Shown: piece by piece, positions 1 through 7,820 of the stretch
Numbering within the stretch: position 1 is the stretch's first letter
How the letters are laid out: each line of letters begins with the position of its first letter
Assembly (NCBI RefSeq): GCF_041740695.1
Contig: NZ_JBGSLK010000143.1
Coordinates: forward strand, 1 to 64,000
DNA: 64,000 bases
Source of the DNA: Haliscomenobacter sp041740695
GTDB taxonomy: Bacteria; Bacteroidota; Bacteroidia; Chitinophagales; Saprospiraceae
Direction of reading: 5' to 3'
Notes under the pieces: generated by a model
Told to the model about the DNA's origin: nothing
Databases searched by the model: none
Seen by the model: the letters and a program-made list of their open reading frames with translations, nothing else
Translations under genes and position numbers: made by a program

Positions 1-51
1 CAAAGAACTTATAACTTCCCATTGGGAATCAGTGATGTTGGTTGGGTACAT
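1..51 (-). CDS. IS5-family transposase, N-terminal 17 codons (cut by window edge)
   Basis: Reading the minus strand from an ATG at 49-51 gives MYPTNITDSQWEVISSL, open to the window edge. This is the characteristic start of IS5-family transposases of the DUF4096 type (YPT-x-L/I-T-D-x-Q-W). The rest of the element lies outside. The left end of the insertion sequence should fall in 52-119, but its terminal inverted repeat cannot be defined without the other end. Its closeness to the end of the NTPase gene at 120 suggests insertion next to, or into, that gene. The family call rests on only 17 residues. Confidence 0.7.
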   Translation of the reverse strand, partial: MYPTNITDSQWEVISSL

Positions 52-109
52 ATTTGCAAATTTTCTCCAACCAAATTACCGCTGATTCCTTTTTTCTCAT
101 TCCTCACAT

Positions 110-133
110 CTGTAAAATCTTAAATTTTTACAG
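110..133. repeat. 8-bp inverted repeat around the NTPase stop codon
   Basis: CTGTAAAA at 110-117 pairs with TTTTACAG at 126-133 across an 8-base loop. The stop codon of the minus-strand NTPase gene lies in the loop. There is no T-tract on the minus strand after the stem, so it is not a classical terminator. It could be a junction relic of the adjacent insertion sequence. Confidence 0.5.
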
Positions 134-860
134 GCTCTAAAGGTTTGCCAATCATGGATTCTCCAAAGTATTTCAAGAGATAAGGATTAGGAAATTGCCT
201 TACAATATCATCTTCAAAATCTACTTTTTCTGAATTTGCAGCTAACCTTAGAATATCTAATAAATGCTTTTTTTCCCAGCGGGTTAATTTGATTTCTAAA
301 ACTTTTCCTGGGAAATCTTTGATTTTTTCAATGACATTTTTAATGTTTTTGACCCAAGAAGCATGTACTGTTAATATTAATTTAATATTACTCTGGTTAT
401 CAATTATTTGCAAAACTGAGTTTAAAAAATCTATTCCCTTCCAGTCTATATCATCTTTAAAAAGTAAAAGCACCTCATTATCAAGCAATTTTACCTCGGG
501 AACCTGACCCAATATGTGAGATTCTAAACTGGCTATCTTCCACGGATGGTGCTGAGCTATCTCTAACACAATATCACGAAGAAAATGCGTTTTACCAGAT
601 TCGTCTTCTCCAACTATTAGTAAAACTTGTTTTTGTTTTTCTTGAAGGAAACTTTCAACCTGAGGTCGATGCTTTTCAAAGCAGGGAATTGAATTTTTAA
701 GTAAAGAAGAATTAGTGCGCTCAAAAAAAAGCTTGGGACTAGTAAGCGTAAATGGCACATTTGTTACAAGAAAATAGCTGTCACCTACACGAAAATCACC
801 TCCTACACTGCTAGGAGAATGCTGTACATAATTTTTAACTGGATAGATTGGCTCATCCAT
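120..860 (-). CDS. Small STAND-like P-loop NTPase, possibly C-terminally truncated
   Basis: A 246-residue protein with a Walker A motif GEDESGKT (residues 84-91) and a Walker B-like strand LLLFKDDID (131-139), followed by an ILTVHASW strand, the arrangement of STAND-type AAA ATPases used in conflict and signalling systems. Residues 20-27 read GGDFRVGD, matching a GDINVGD peptide at the very end of the upstream gene product; shared short strands of this kind are a hallmark of paired effector-associated NTPase systems. Only about 160 residues follow the P-loop, with no helical-repeat sensor domain, and an IS5-type transposase starts 70 bases beyond the stop. I infer an ATPase switch whose C-terminus may have been lost. 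It is the second gene of a two-gene unit (32-base gap). A naturally short NTPase is the alternative. Confidence 0.55.
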   Translation of the reverse strand: MDEPIYPVKNYVQHSPSSVGGDFRVGDSYFLVTNVPFTLTSPKLFFERTNSSLLKNSIPCFEKHRPQVESFLQEKQKQVLLIVGEDESGKTHFLRDIVLEIAQHHPWKIASLESHILGQVPEVKLLDNEVLLLFKDDIDWKGIDFLNSVLQIIDNQSNIKLILTVHASWVKNIKNVIEKIKDFPGKVLEIKLTRWEKKHLLDILRLAANSEKVDFEDDIVRQFPNPYLLKYFGESMIGKPLEPVKI

Positions 861-892
861 AAGGATAGTCTATTGAAGCTTGTAATTGATAA

Positions 893-1327
893 TCAAAAAG
901 AATCACCAACATTAATATCACCTGAAAAATCACCTTCTTTTATGCTAATAACATTTTTACGGTCGTAATGATTTTGATCGGTACTTTTATCTCCTACATT
1001 TAAGTTTATACCACTTAATTTATCGGCTTCTAAAACATTCTTCTCTTTAGGAAAAGTAGATTCTGATTTACTTAACCAAACTTCTAATTCCGTACGGAAT
1101 TTTTCATCTTTTAATAAATCCTCTAAGCGACTTTCTAAACGACCTTGAGTCTTTGCATCTTCAGCATTATTTTCTAGTGATTCCATCAACTTAGGGTCTT
1201 TCATTAGAATTATAGGTTGAATCCAATCTATAAAAGCCCCAATAAACTCATCTTTGAATTTTTTGGCCTTTTTGTTTTCAGTAAATGAAGCTGTAATAAA
1301 GCCAGTTGCTGTAGAAAGTAAGTCCAT
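893..1327 (-). CDS. Hypothetical protein, putative partner of the adjacent NTPase
   Basis: A 144-residue soluble protein. Residues 1-95 are helical and charged (KKAKKFKDEF, then AFIDWIQPI); the last 40 residues change to short beta-strand peptides, INLNVGDKS (about 107-115) and SGDINVGDS (135-143). The latter repeats a GGDFRVGD peptide near the N-terminus of the downstream NTPase, so the two products probably meet through these strands. Known two-gene effector-associated/STAND modules pair a small helical adaptor with an NTPase in this way; applying that model here is inference. I recognise no named domain. It is the first gene of the pair; the only separation from the Uma2 gene upstream is an 84-base AT-rich gap likely to hold the promoter. 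Confidence 0.55.
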   Translation of the reverse strand: MDLLSTATGFITASFTENKKAKKFKDEFIGAFIDWIQPIILMKDPKLMESLENNAEDAKTQGRLESRLEDLLKDEKFRTELEVWLSKSESTFPKEKNVLEADKLSGINLNVGDKSTDQNHYDRKNVISIKEGDFSGDINVGDSF

Positions 1328-1411
1328 AGTATTATGTTTTGAGAAAAAATTAAAAATAAGCGTTATGCAAAGTACATTTTATGCCAATTCTAACCATTAA
1401 GGAAACCCTTT

Positions 1412-2041
1412 CTACCCATCCAACACATCCTCATAAATATCCCTCAACGTCAGCACACACCCTATCGATTTCAACTCAAGCTGTGCATCAAGATTATTAA
1501 AACTGGTCTTCCGCCAGAGGTCAGGCTCCTCGCGATAAAACACCTGCACCTGGCATTTGTCCTGATCCAAGACAACATATTCTTTAAACGAACCTAAAGC
1601 CTGGTATTCTAGAAATTTACCACCCTGGTCATACTTGCCTGTGCTTTTCGAAAGTACTTCAAAAATTGCCAGTGGGTTGATCAGCAAGATTTGGTTATCA
1701 TCCTGAAATTCCGGTTTTTCACAGACCACAACTGCATCTGGATACAGTCCCATGTTTAAGCCAGGCAGATAGATTTTTTGATTGCTACTGTAGATGCGGT
1801 ATTTTTTATCCAGAGACCTGGTGGCATTTTTAAGGGCTGCGATGAGATTGACTGCTATTTCATCGTGAGGGGCTTTAGCCATAGGTTTGGTAATAATTTG
1901 ACCATCGAGGTATTCATGTCGTTCCTCGGCAGCTTCCTCCATTTGCAGGTACTGCTCCAGGGTGTAAAAAGGTGGCCTTATCTTGAGCTGCTCTTCTGGA
2001 AGAGTGCTCAATTGAACAGTAGGAGTGCTTGCTGCGGCCAT
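1412..2041 (-). CDS. Uma2 family endonuclease (DUF820)
   Basis: A 209-residue protein of the Uma2/DUF820 family, a PD-(D/E)XK-fold group predicted to be restriction-like nucleases and common in Cyanobacteria and Bacteroidota. Visible signature: YLQMEEAAEERHEYLDG (residues 31-47), YPDAVVV (100-106, acidic residue D102) and the block FEVLSKST...YDQGGKFLEYQ (127-147), with E128 and K132 in the expected nuclease positions. Length is normal (about 190-210). The start is the ATG at 2039-2041. It is divergent from the AAA/DUF234 gene; the shared 234-base gap holds a decayed gene end and a large hairpin. The biological role of most Uma2 proteins is not established, so activity is a family inference. 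Confidence 0.85.
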   Translation of the reverse strand: MAAASTPTVQLSTLPEEQLKIRPPFYTLEQYLQMEEAAEERHEYLDGQIITKPMAKAPHDEIAVNLIAALKNATRSLDKKYRIYSSNQKIYLPGLNMGLYPDAVVVCEKPEFQDDNQILLINPLAIFEVLSKSTGKYDQGGKFLEYQALGSFKEYVVLDQDKCQVQVFYREEPDLWRKTSFNNLDAQLELKSIGCVLTLRDIYEDVLDG

Positions 2042-2074
2042 AGAATTTTGATAAAGTTAACTATCCTACAAAAT

Positions 2075-2142
2075 AAACCTATTTCTCCGGGAAATGCAAA
2101 CCTGCACCTTGCATCAATGCCATTAGATTTTGCACCCGTTTA
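2075..2142 (-). pseudogene. Detached 3' end of a SWIM-domain gene (direct repeat copy)
   Basis: These 68 bases match 3728-3795, the end of the SWIM-protein gene, at about 59 of 68 positions without gaps. The minus strand reads NLMALMQGAGLHFPEK followed by a stop, against NLMALMQRAGLHFPEK and stop in the intact gene. No more of that gene is recognisable upstream. The AAA/DUF234 gene sits exactly between the two copies. Either a tandem copy of the SWIM gene was replaced by the ATPase gene, or the ATPase arrived as a cassette that duplicated its target. Confidence 0.7.
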
Positions 2143-2168
2143 CAACATAACAACAAAAGCTTATTTTT

Positions 2169-2238
2169 AAAAAATGCGCCATACTGGGCTGTAACTATGT
2201 ATATTTGCATAGTTAAAGCCCGATATAGCGCATTTTTT
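2169..2238. repeat. 70-base near-perfect hairpin upstream of the AAA/DUF234 gene
   Basis: AAAAAATGCGC (2169-2179) pairs with GCGCATTTTTT (2228-2238), GGGCT (2186-2190) with AGCCC (2217-2221) and TAACTATG (2192-2199) with CATAGTTA (2208-2215), giving a stem of about 30 pairs with few mismatches and a 6-base loop. It lies between divergent genes, so simple termination is not its obvious job. It could act on mRNA of the ATPase gene, which starts 38 bases later, or mark the end of a mobile cassette. Confidence 0.75.
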
Positions 2239-2275
2239 TTGAAAAAAAAAGACAAATTTTCTTAAATTTAGCCTT

Positions 2276-3715
2276 ATGGTAAACAAAAAACTGATTGGTA
2301 GAAAACCTGAGCAGGCCGTTTTACAAACTGCTTTAGACTCACAAGAAGCAGAAATGGTCGCTGTCATTGGCAGACGGCGTGTTGGCAAAACTTTTTTGAT
2401 AAAAAATACTTACACTGACCGTATCGCCTTTGAAGTTACTGGTGTGCAAAATGCTGAAATGGCAGAGCAATTGCAAAATTTTGCTTTCCGCATCAATCAA
2501 TTTTTTTACGAAGGTGAAGCCAAATTGAAGCCTAAAAATTGGCTTGATGTTTTTCAGATGCTCATTTTAGCCTTGGAAAAGCAAAAATATGCTCAAAAAA
2601 TGGTTGTTTTTTTGGACGAACTCCCCTGGTTCGATTCACGTAAATCGGGATTTTTACGCGCCCTAGGTTTTTTTTGGAACAGTTGGTGCGTTGACCAAAA
2701 CATTGTTGTCGTGATTTGTGGTTCGGCGGCTTCCTGGATGATCGAACAAGTGGTGAATGATAAGGGTGGCCTGCACAATCGGATTACACGCCGCGTGGAT
2801 CTGCAACCTTTCACCTTGTATGAAACCGAACAATACTTAAAAAGTCGAAACATTCGGCTTGACACCTACCAAATATTACAAGTTTATATGACCTTTGGGG
2901 GTATTCCACACTATCTTAAAGAAATACTGCCGGGCAAAAGTGCCATTGAGAACATTGGGGCAATTTGTTTTTCCCCTGCAAGCACCTTAGCCAATGAATT
3001 TCAAAATCTGTATCCTGCCCTTTTTGAAAATGCCGCCAATCACAGTGCGGTGATACGCGCCTTGTCGCAAAAATGGAAAGGCATGACGCGAAAGGAAATA
3101 TTAAAAACAGCAGGGCTTCCTGATGGAGGTAATACTTCCAATGTTTTACAGGAATTGCTGTATTCCGGTTTTATCACACAATATTACCCCTACGGTAGGG
3201 CTAAACGGGAGTTGTTGTATAGGCTGACCGATGAATATTCTCTGTTCTATCTTAATTTTATTGAAAACAGCACATGGCAGGGGAATGAATGGTGGCAAAC
3301 CCTGAGCCAAACAGCTAAATTTAAGAGCTGGTGTGGTTATGCTTTTGAAAATATATGCCTTAAACATATCCCACAAATCAAAAAAGCACTTGGCATATCA
3401 GGCATTTATGCAGAAGCTTCTGCCTTTGCTTGTGCGGGAAGCCAAAACGAAAAAGGCTTTCAAATTGATTTGGTACTTGACCGAAAAGACCAAAGCATCA
3501 ACCTATTTGAATTTAAATTCTACAGTGCAGCCATTTCACTCGATAAATCAGATGCGGCTGCCCTGCGGGAAAGAATGGAAACATTCAGAAAAGTGAGTAA
3601 AACCCAAAAGCATATTTTTCTCTCTTTTTTAACCACTTTTGGCGTAAAAATGAATGAAAATAGCTTGGGTTTAGTGGATAATAATTTGGAAGCCAAAGTG
3701 CTGTTTGAACCTTAG
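2276..3715 (+). CDS. AAA ATPase with C-terminal DUF234 nuclease-like domain
   Basis: A 479-residue cytoplasmic protein of the archaeal-type AAA ATPase/DUF234 family. Walker A is GRRRVGKT (residues 32-39), Walker B VVFLDELPWFD (110-120), and a sensor strand VVVICGSAASWM follows near 147-158. A winged-helix-like middle region precedes a C-terminal domain with D398 and the E412-F-K414 pair in a QIDLVLD...LFEFKF context, the pattern of a restriction-endonuclease-like fold. Length is typical. The ATG at 2276 directly precedes the family start (KLIGR). The gene is enclosed by two copies of a SWIM-gene 3' end and preceded by a 70-base hairpin, so it looks like an inserted cassette. The function of this family is poorly known; it is scattered and multicopy in many genomes. 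Confidence 0.85.
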   Translation: MVNKKLIGRKPEQAVLQTALDSQEAEMVAVIGRRRVGKTFLIKNTYTDRIAFEVTGVQNAEMAEQLQNFAFRINQFFYEGEAKLKPKNWLDVFQMLILALEKQKYAQKMVVFLDELPWFDSRKSGFLRALGFFWNSWCVDQNIVVVICGSAASWMIEQVVNDKGGLHNRITRRVDLQPFTLYETEQYLKSRNIRLDTYQILQVYMTFGGIPHYLKEILPGKSAIENIGAICFSPASTLANEFQNLYPALFENAANHSAVIRALSQKWKGMTRKEILKTAGLPDGGNTSNVLQELLYSGFITQYYPYGRAKRELLYRLTDEYSLFYLNFIENSTWQGNEWWQTLSQTAKFKSWCGYAFENICLKHIPQIKKALGISGIYAEASAFACAGSQNEKGFQIDLVLDRKDQSINLFEFKFYSAAISLDKSDAAALRERMETFRKVSKTQKHIFLSFLTTFGVKMNENSLGLVDNNLEAKVLFEP

Positions 3716-3731
3716 TTTGTTGCATACAAAC

Positions 3732-5453
3732 CTATTTCTCCGGGAAATGCAAGCCTGCTCTTTGCATCAATGCCATGAGATTTGGGCGTCGTTTATACCC
3801 AGCACGAATGGCTTGTACCAAAGCAACAAAGGCTTGTTTTTCCATCAATTCACGCAGCAAGATCAAGACCTCCACGACCCTCTGATAGCTGTACTCTTTG
3901 GCAATGGGCAATTCCTGGTCCAATACCTGCTTAAAAACGACTTGGGCTTCTTTGGGAAACAGCAAGAGATTGCGTTTAAAAAAATCATATTGAACAGCTT
4001 GTGGAAAGTCCTTGGAATGGCTTTTAAAAAGTTGGACTACCTCTGGTGTGCGGAAACTTTCTTCAAGGTATTGGGCAAAACTCCTGACCTGTCGCTTTTT
4101 CAACAAGGCTTCCAGTTCCGTTTGTGCCTCCGGTAGGAATTGGAGTGAAAAACTCAAACTTCGGGCACTCGCTCTTTCTTCCACATAGCGATACACCCAT
4201 TTTTTTAAATCCTGATCCTGTTTTTCTTTGTGCAATAGCCCAAGCAACTTCTCATAGAGGGGTTCAGCACCGTGGGCAATATTGTAGGAGTCGTCCCAAT
4301 GGTTCTTTACAGGCTGAGAAAGCCTTTGGGTCAATAACTTAATGGCTTCCTGGTTTTGCCCTTCTTGCTCGTACAAGTCAGCAAGTTCAAGGATAAAAAA
4401 AGGATCGGGCAGTTTTTTTAGCAACCGCTTTTGCTCGTTTGTATTCAAAAGGGGTTTCAAAAAAACCCAGATTTCTTTCTGTTGATCATGCCTTTGTTGA
4501 GACAATAAATCATCACCAGCGATAAATAGATTTTTTAAAATTACACCTTTTGAGTCATCTAGTTTAGGCAGTAATGTTGACAGAAAATTGTCACAGATGG
4601 TGTATTCCAAGTTTCCAAAAACCTCCAACATTTCCGAAAAACCTTCTGCGAAAAGGGGTTCAGGTAAAGTCGAAACAAACTCGGCGATATAGGCACCTAG
4701 CTCAATGCCGTCAAAAACTCCATCATTGTAGTCATCATACAGATAGCCTTCACTCTGCGCTTTGTCTATCGCTTCGACAACCTTTCGCAATAACTTGTAA
4801 ATTTTTACTGGCATCAGGCTCCACAGCGGGCGAAGCGTTTCCAGGTGTTTGAGCAGTTTTTCCTCGTAAGCATCTATGTCATATTCATCAAACTCTTTGA
4901 GGATTTTTTTGACTTTCTTTTCGGCTTTTTGAAAAAGCTCCTCTTGTACATTGACACTTCCAGCTTGCAGAGCCAGGGATTTGCGCAGGGATTCTGGTGC
5001 ATGTTGCAAAACCAGATTTTCTAATTCTTCCTGGCTGCGTGCTTTTACCCAGGCTTTAAAATCGAATGAAACACTACTTACTGGTTCACTAGGCGTAATG
5101 TCGATCAAGGCATTTCCAACATGATTGATTTCATCCAAATCTTCAGCTTCACGCAGGTACTGCAAAAAAGCGGCGAGGTGTTTGCAGGCTCCACCGTCGT
5201 AAGGGCAGGAACAATCACCATAGAGTCGAGCAGTGCTGGCCTCGTGTTTGATTTCTACTTCGTATTCATCAGAACCATAAATCAAAGTTTGGGCCACACC
5301 TGGAGCGTAGTCAACGTCTTCAATTTGATCAATATAATCATGAGATCGCTGTAGAATAACCGGACCAAAAATAGCGTACAAGCGTGCATCACTCAAGTTT
5401 TGAATGGCTTCAGCCAAGGTGGATTGTATAGGAAGGTGGATGAGAAATTGCAT
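3732..5453 (-). CDS. SWIM zinc-finger domain protein
   Basis: The protein has a SWIM zinc-binding motif, CxCx6CxH, near its N-terminus (C-S-C-P...A-C-K-H; about residues 81-92 from the chosen start), within a region that runs to the helix AAFLQYL. The remaining 450 residues are helical with TPR-like spacing (LADLYEQEGQNQEAIKLL). SWIM domains bind DNA or protein and are often encoded beside SNF2-type helicases, but no helicase is adjacent here. The ATG at 5451-5453 (MQFLIHLP) is preferred to one 11 codons upstream because similar proteins begin about there and the extra residues look like untranslated leader. The last 23 codons are duplicated at 2075-2142. Confidence 0.8.
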   Translation of the reverse strand: MQFLIHLPIQSTLAEAIQNLSDARLYAIFGPVILQRSHDYIDQIEDVDYAPGVAQTLIYGSDEYEVEIKHEASTARLYGDCSCPYDGGACKHLAAFLQYLREAEDLDEINHVGNALIDITPSEPVSSVSFDFKAWVKARSQEELENLVLQHAPESLRKSLALQAGSVNVQEELFQKAEKKVKKILKEFDEYDIDAYEEKLLKHLETLRPLWSLMPVKIYKLLRKVVEAIDKAQSEGYLYDDYNDGVFDGIELGAYIAEFVSTLPEPLFAEGFSEMLEVFGNLEYTICDNFLSTLLPKLDDSKGVILKNLFIAGDDLLSQQRHDQQKEIWVFLKPLLNTNEQKRLLKKLPDPFFILELADLYEQEGQNQEAIKLLTQRLSQPVKNHWDDSYNIAHGAEPLYEKLLGLLHKEKQDQDLKKWVYRYVEERASARSLSFSLQFLPEAQTELEALLKKRQVRSFAQYLEESFRTPEVVQLFKSHSKDFPQAVQYDFFKRNLLLFPKEAQVVFKQVLDQELPIAKEYSYQRVVEVLILLRELMEKQAFVALVQAIRAGYKRRPNLMALMQRAGLHFPEK

Positions 5454-5535
5454 GGCGACTAATTGAGTCAGCAATATAAAAACCATTTGGTTCTCAGAAA
5501 AACAAAGTAAAATTCAAAATCCACCCTTTTTCCCC

Positions 5536-6633
5536 TCATTTAGTCCAAAACCTCGGCTTCACCTTCGTTCGATATACACTTTCAACACAAGGTGCACAAA
5601 GTGTCGAAGCAGTTGGAAGGGGAAGTGGATCACAAGTAAAATAGCCAGGTTTAGACGTATTGATGCGGGAAATAAAATAGCCCCCTTCTTCCAAATCCGA
5701 CACCTCGAACAACCCATACACTGCCTGGTTTGAATCACTCACACATGTCAAATTGCCTTTAACAGCTGCTGGAGCAGTATCAAAAAGGCTCCCATTGTTG
5801 CTGGTCAATTGATCTACCGTGCGCCAATAGTTGTAGGCCTCTTTGGTGATAGAACGTTGTTGGATTTCGATGTAATAATCCCGTGGGCAGTAGGGAATTC
5901 GGGAGATCGGGTAGCGGGTGATGGTTTTACCATTGGTCAGTACATCCGAATAAACATTTGTACAATTAACGTAACACCGCACGATATCCCAGCAAGTTTC
6001 ACAACAAGTTATACCCACCAAAGTCTCATAATTTAAACCACCCAGCGGTGTCCCATGGAATTGAAGACAATAAGAAATTTGCTCGTAATGCACCCAGTCC
6101 CAGCGGTAAAAATCCCCCTTAGTAGCAGGGTCATCCATATCCAGCAGCACCTTAAATCCTTTCACCACAGTTCCAAGGCGTGAATCATCCACAATGATTT
6201 CTTCCCTATACACTTTTTGAATGGGGGGCACTTCCCGTAGAGTTTGGGGCAGCGATTCAATCTTTCGCTGGTCTGGAGTTAAGATGTGAAGCACATAAGT
6301 TTTCCCAGGTTCACCAACAAAGTCACGATCAACTGGAAGATAGTAGCCAATCCGGGTGGGGTCGGGTTTAAAATTTTGTCGAAGTCCCTGATTATCCATG
6401 ATCCATACCTGGGCGTCAAGGATGGGATAATTGAGTCCCCGAGTTGTATAGGGTGCCAGGCGTTGTACCCTTACTTCCTGCTTGCCCTTAGTGGTATTCA
6501 GAAAAGCCGAAATACTAATCCCTTCATCGAGGGTGGGTAGCTCTATGTCAACTGGTTTGATACAGGTGAACAACCCAAATGCCATTAATAAGCTCAACCA
6601 GGGCCAAAAAGGTGTCAATGTTTTGCGATCCAT
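5536..6633 (-). CDS. DUF4249 lipoprotein
   Basis: A 365-residue protein starting at the ATG at 6631-6633 (MDRKTLTPFW), with a hydrophobic leader ending in LFTC, a lipobox, so it is predicted to be an outer-membrane-anchored lipoprotein. The layout is that of DUF4249: an N-terminal beta domain (ISAFLNTTKGKQEVRVQR, then DAQVWIMDNQG), the LPVDRDFVGEPGKTYVLHI block, and a C-terminal half with many cysteines (CCETCWDIVRCYVNC). In many Bacteroidota DUF4249 genes lie next to TonB-dependent receptors, but no receptor is adjacent here. The function of the family is unknown. An in-frame ATG 19 codons upstream would place extra hydrophilic residues before the signal peptide and is rejected. Confidence 0.8.
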   Translation of the reverse strand: MDRKTLTPFWPWLSLLMAFGLFTCIKPVDIELPTLDEGISISAFLNTTKGKQEVRVQRLAPYTTRGLNYPILDAQVWIMDNQGLRQNFKPDPTRIGYYLPVDRDFVGEPGKTYVLHILTPDQRKIESLPQTLREVPPIQKVYREEIIVDDSRLGTVVKGFKVLLDMDDPATKGDFYRWDWVHYEQISYCLQFHGTPLGGLNYETLVGITCCETCWDIVRCYVNCTNVYSDVLTNGKTITRYPISRIPYCPRDYYIEIQQRSITKEAYNYWRTVDQLTSNNGSLFDTAPAAVKGNLTCVSDSNQAVYGLFEVSDLEEGGYFISRINTSKPGYFTCDPLPLPTASTLCAPCVESVYRTKVKPRFWTK

Positions 6634-6735
6634 GTAGCTTATTGTGATCGATGTAGCTTCTAAAATAGTTGCAATACTTTTAATAGCCAAATGAATGCGT
6701 AATTGAGTCGGTCATTAAGCAAAAAATACGGCAGA

Positions 6736-7407
6736 TTAGAACCTCAGCATCCCCAGCAACAGCTCCACCCACCTTTCATACATTTCCCCCGACGGATGCA
6801 ACAAATCCTCCGCAATCAAGTCTTTTTCCTTCAATGCCTCCCGCGATATCGGCGTAATGTCGCAATACGCCACCCCATATTTTTCACTTATCTTTTTGTT
6901 GGCTGCATTAAATTCATCAATTTCCCGGCTGATGCGCCCGGCCTGGTAGCGCTGGCCAAAGGGAGTGACCCCATAATCGGGGATAGACAGAACGATCACT
7001 TTCTTTTTATCCTTACCCGCCAGCTCAATCGCCCTTTTTAGCAGGTTTTCAAATTCAAGTTTGTACTGTTCCAGGGAGCCGCCCCGGTACTGGTTGTTGA
7101 CTCCGATCAACAAGGTCACCAAGTCCCAGCTAGTACCCGCCAGGTTTTCGCGATCCATGGCAGCGCTCAGCTGATCGGTCGACCAGCCGACGCGAGCGAT
7201 GATTTTGGGCTTTTGAATTTTGATGCCTTTTTGCTGCAAGGCTTTGGCCAGTTGCATAGGGAAGCGTTCAGCAACGTCCACGCTGGTGCCAATGGTGTAG
7301 GAATCGCCGAGGGCGAGGTAGCGGAGGGAGTCACTAGCGGGAGTTTGGGACTGACAAGCCCAAGCCCAAAAGCAGAGTATACCGGAGGAGAGGAGTATCT
7401 TCAACAT
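6736..7407 (-). CDS. SGNH/GDSL hydrolase, lipoprotein
   Basis: A 223-residue esterase-type protein. The leader ends in WAWAC (C18), a lipobox. The four SGNH blocks are visible: GDSYT with nucleophile S36, a block II glycine (G74), GVNN with N105, and DxxH (D201, H204 in DLLHPSG). These residues indicate an active hydrolase acting on acyl or acetyl esters in the periplasm or at the cell surface; the substrate cannot be told. Length is normal. The gene stands alone, with a 373-base palindromic region upstream that separates it from the choice-of-anchor L gene on the same strand, so the two are probably not cotranscribed. Confidence 0.9.
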   Translation of the reverse strand: MLKILLSSGILCFWAWACQSQTPASDSLRYLALGDSYTIGTSVDVAERFPMQLAKALQQKGIKIQKPKIIARVGWSTDQLSAAMDRENLAGTSWDLVTLLIGVNNQYRGGSLEQYKLEFENLLKRAIELAGKDKKKVIVLSIPDYGVTPFGQRYQAGRISREIDEFNAANKKISEKYGVAYCDITPISREALKEKDLIAEDLLHPSGEMYERWVELLLGMLRF

Positions 7408-7436
7408 GAATTCTTTTTATTTTTTCTCAGCTGCTA

Positions 7437-7809
7437 AAGTGCCTCTTAGGTGTCTATGGTTTCTTAGGTGGTGAAGAAAACATGCTCTTCGCGCTTGCGC
7501 GCAAAAGTTTTTATTTGAACCACCTAAGAAACCATAGACCTGTCGATTACCCACAAATCCGCACACATTAATTGGATTCGGCTTCGCCAAATCTTTTTAA
7601 CACGACGTCACGACGCAACGACGACACGACGATTAGCTACCGCTACCACCCAACGCCATGCGTTGGGGACACTCAGCGCGCAGCGCTGAGGACGTCGTGT
7701 CGTCGTTGCGTTGTGTGTCGTGTTAAAATCAAGCAGCGAAGCTGCGTCAAAAAATCTAATTTGTGGTTTTGTGGGTAATCGACAGACCATAGACACCTTA
7801 GAGGCACCT
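7437..7809. repeat. 373-base nested palindromic region between genes
   Basis: This whole gap is built of inverted repeats inside one another. The outer arms at 7437-7460 and 7786-7809 match at about 22 of 24. A 21-base perfect hairpin pairs 7452-7472 with 7519-7539. An 18-base perfect pair joins 7540-7557 and 7768-7785. An inner 36-37 base pair, rich in ACGACG words, joins 7595-7631 and 7693-7728, with small hairpins at 7651-7665 and 7672-7690. No open frame here has family likeness. It may be a repeat element or a decayed transposon; I recognise no family. Confidence 0.8.
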
Positions 7810-7820
7810 TAGGGATGATG

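Noticed and set aside
7572..7796. Short frames on both strands in the 7.4-7.8 kb gap
   Set aside because: They fall in palindromic DNA and their products are repeats of the ACGACG words.
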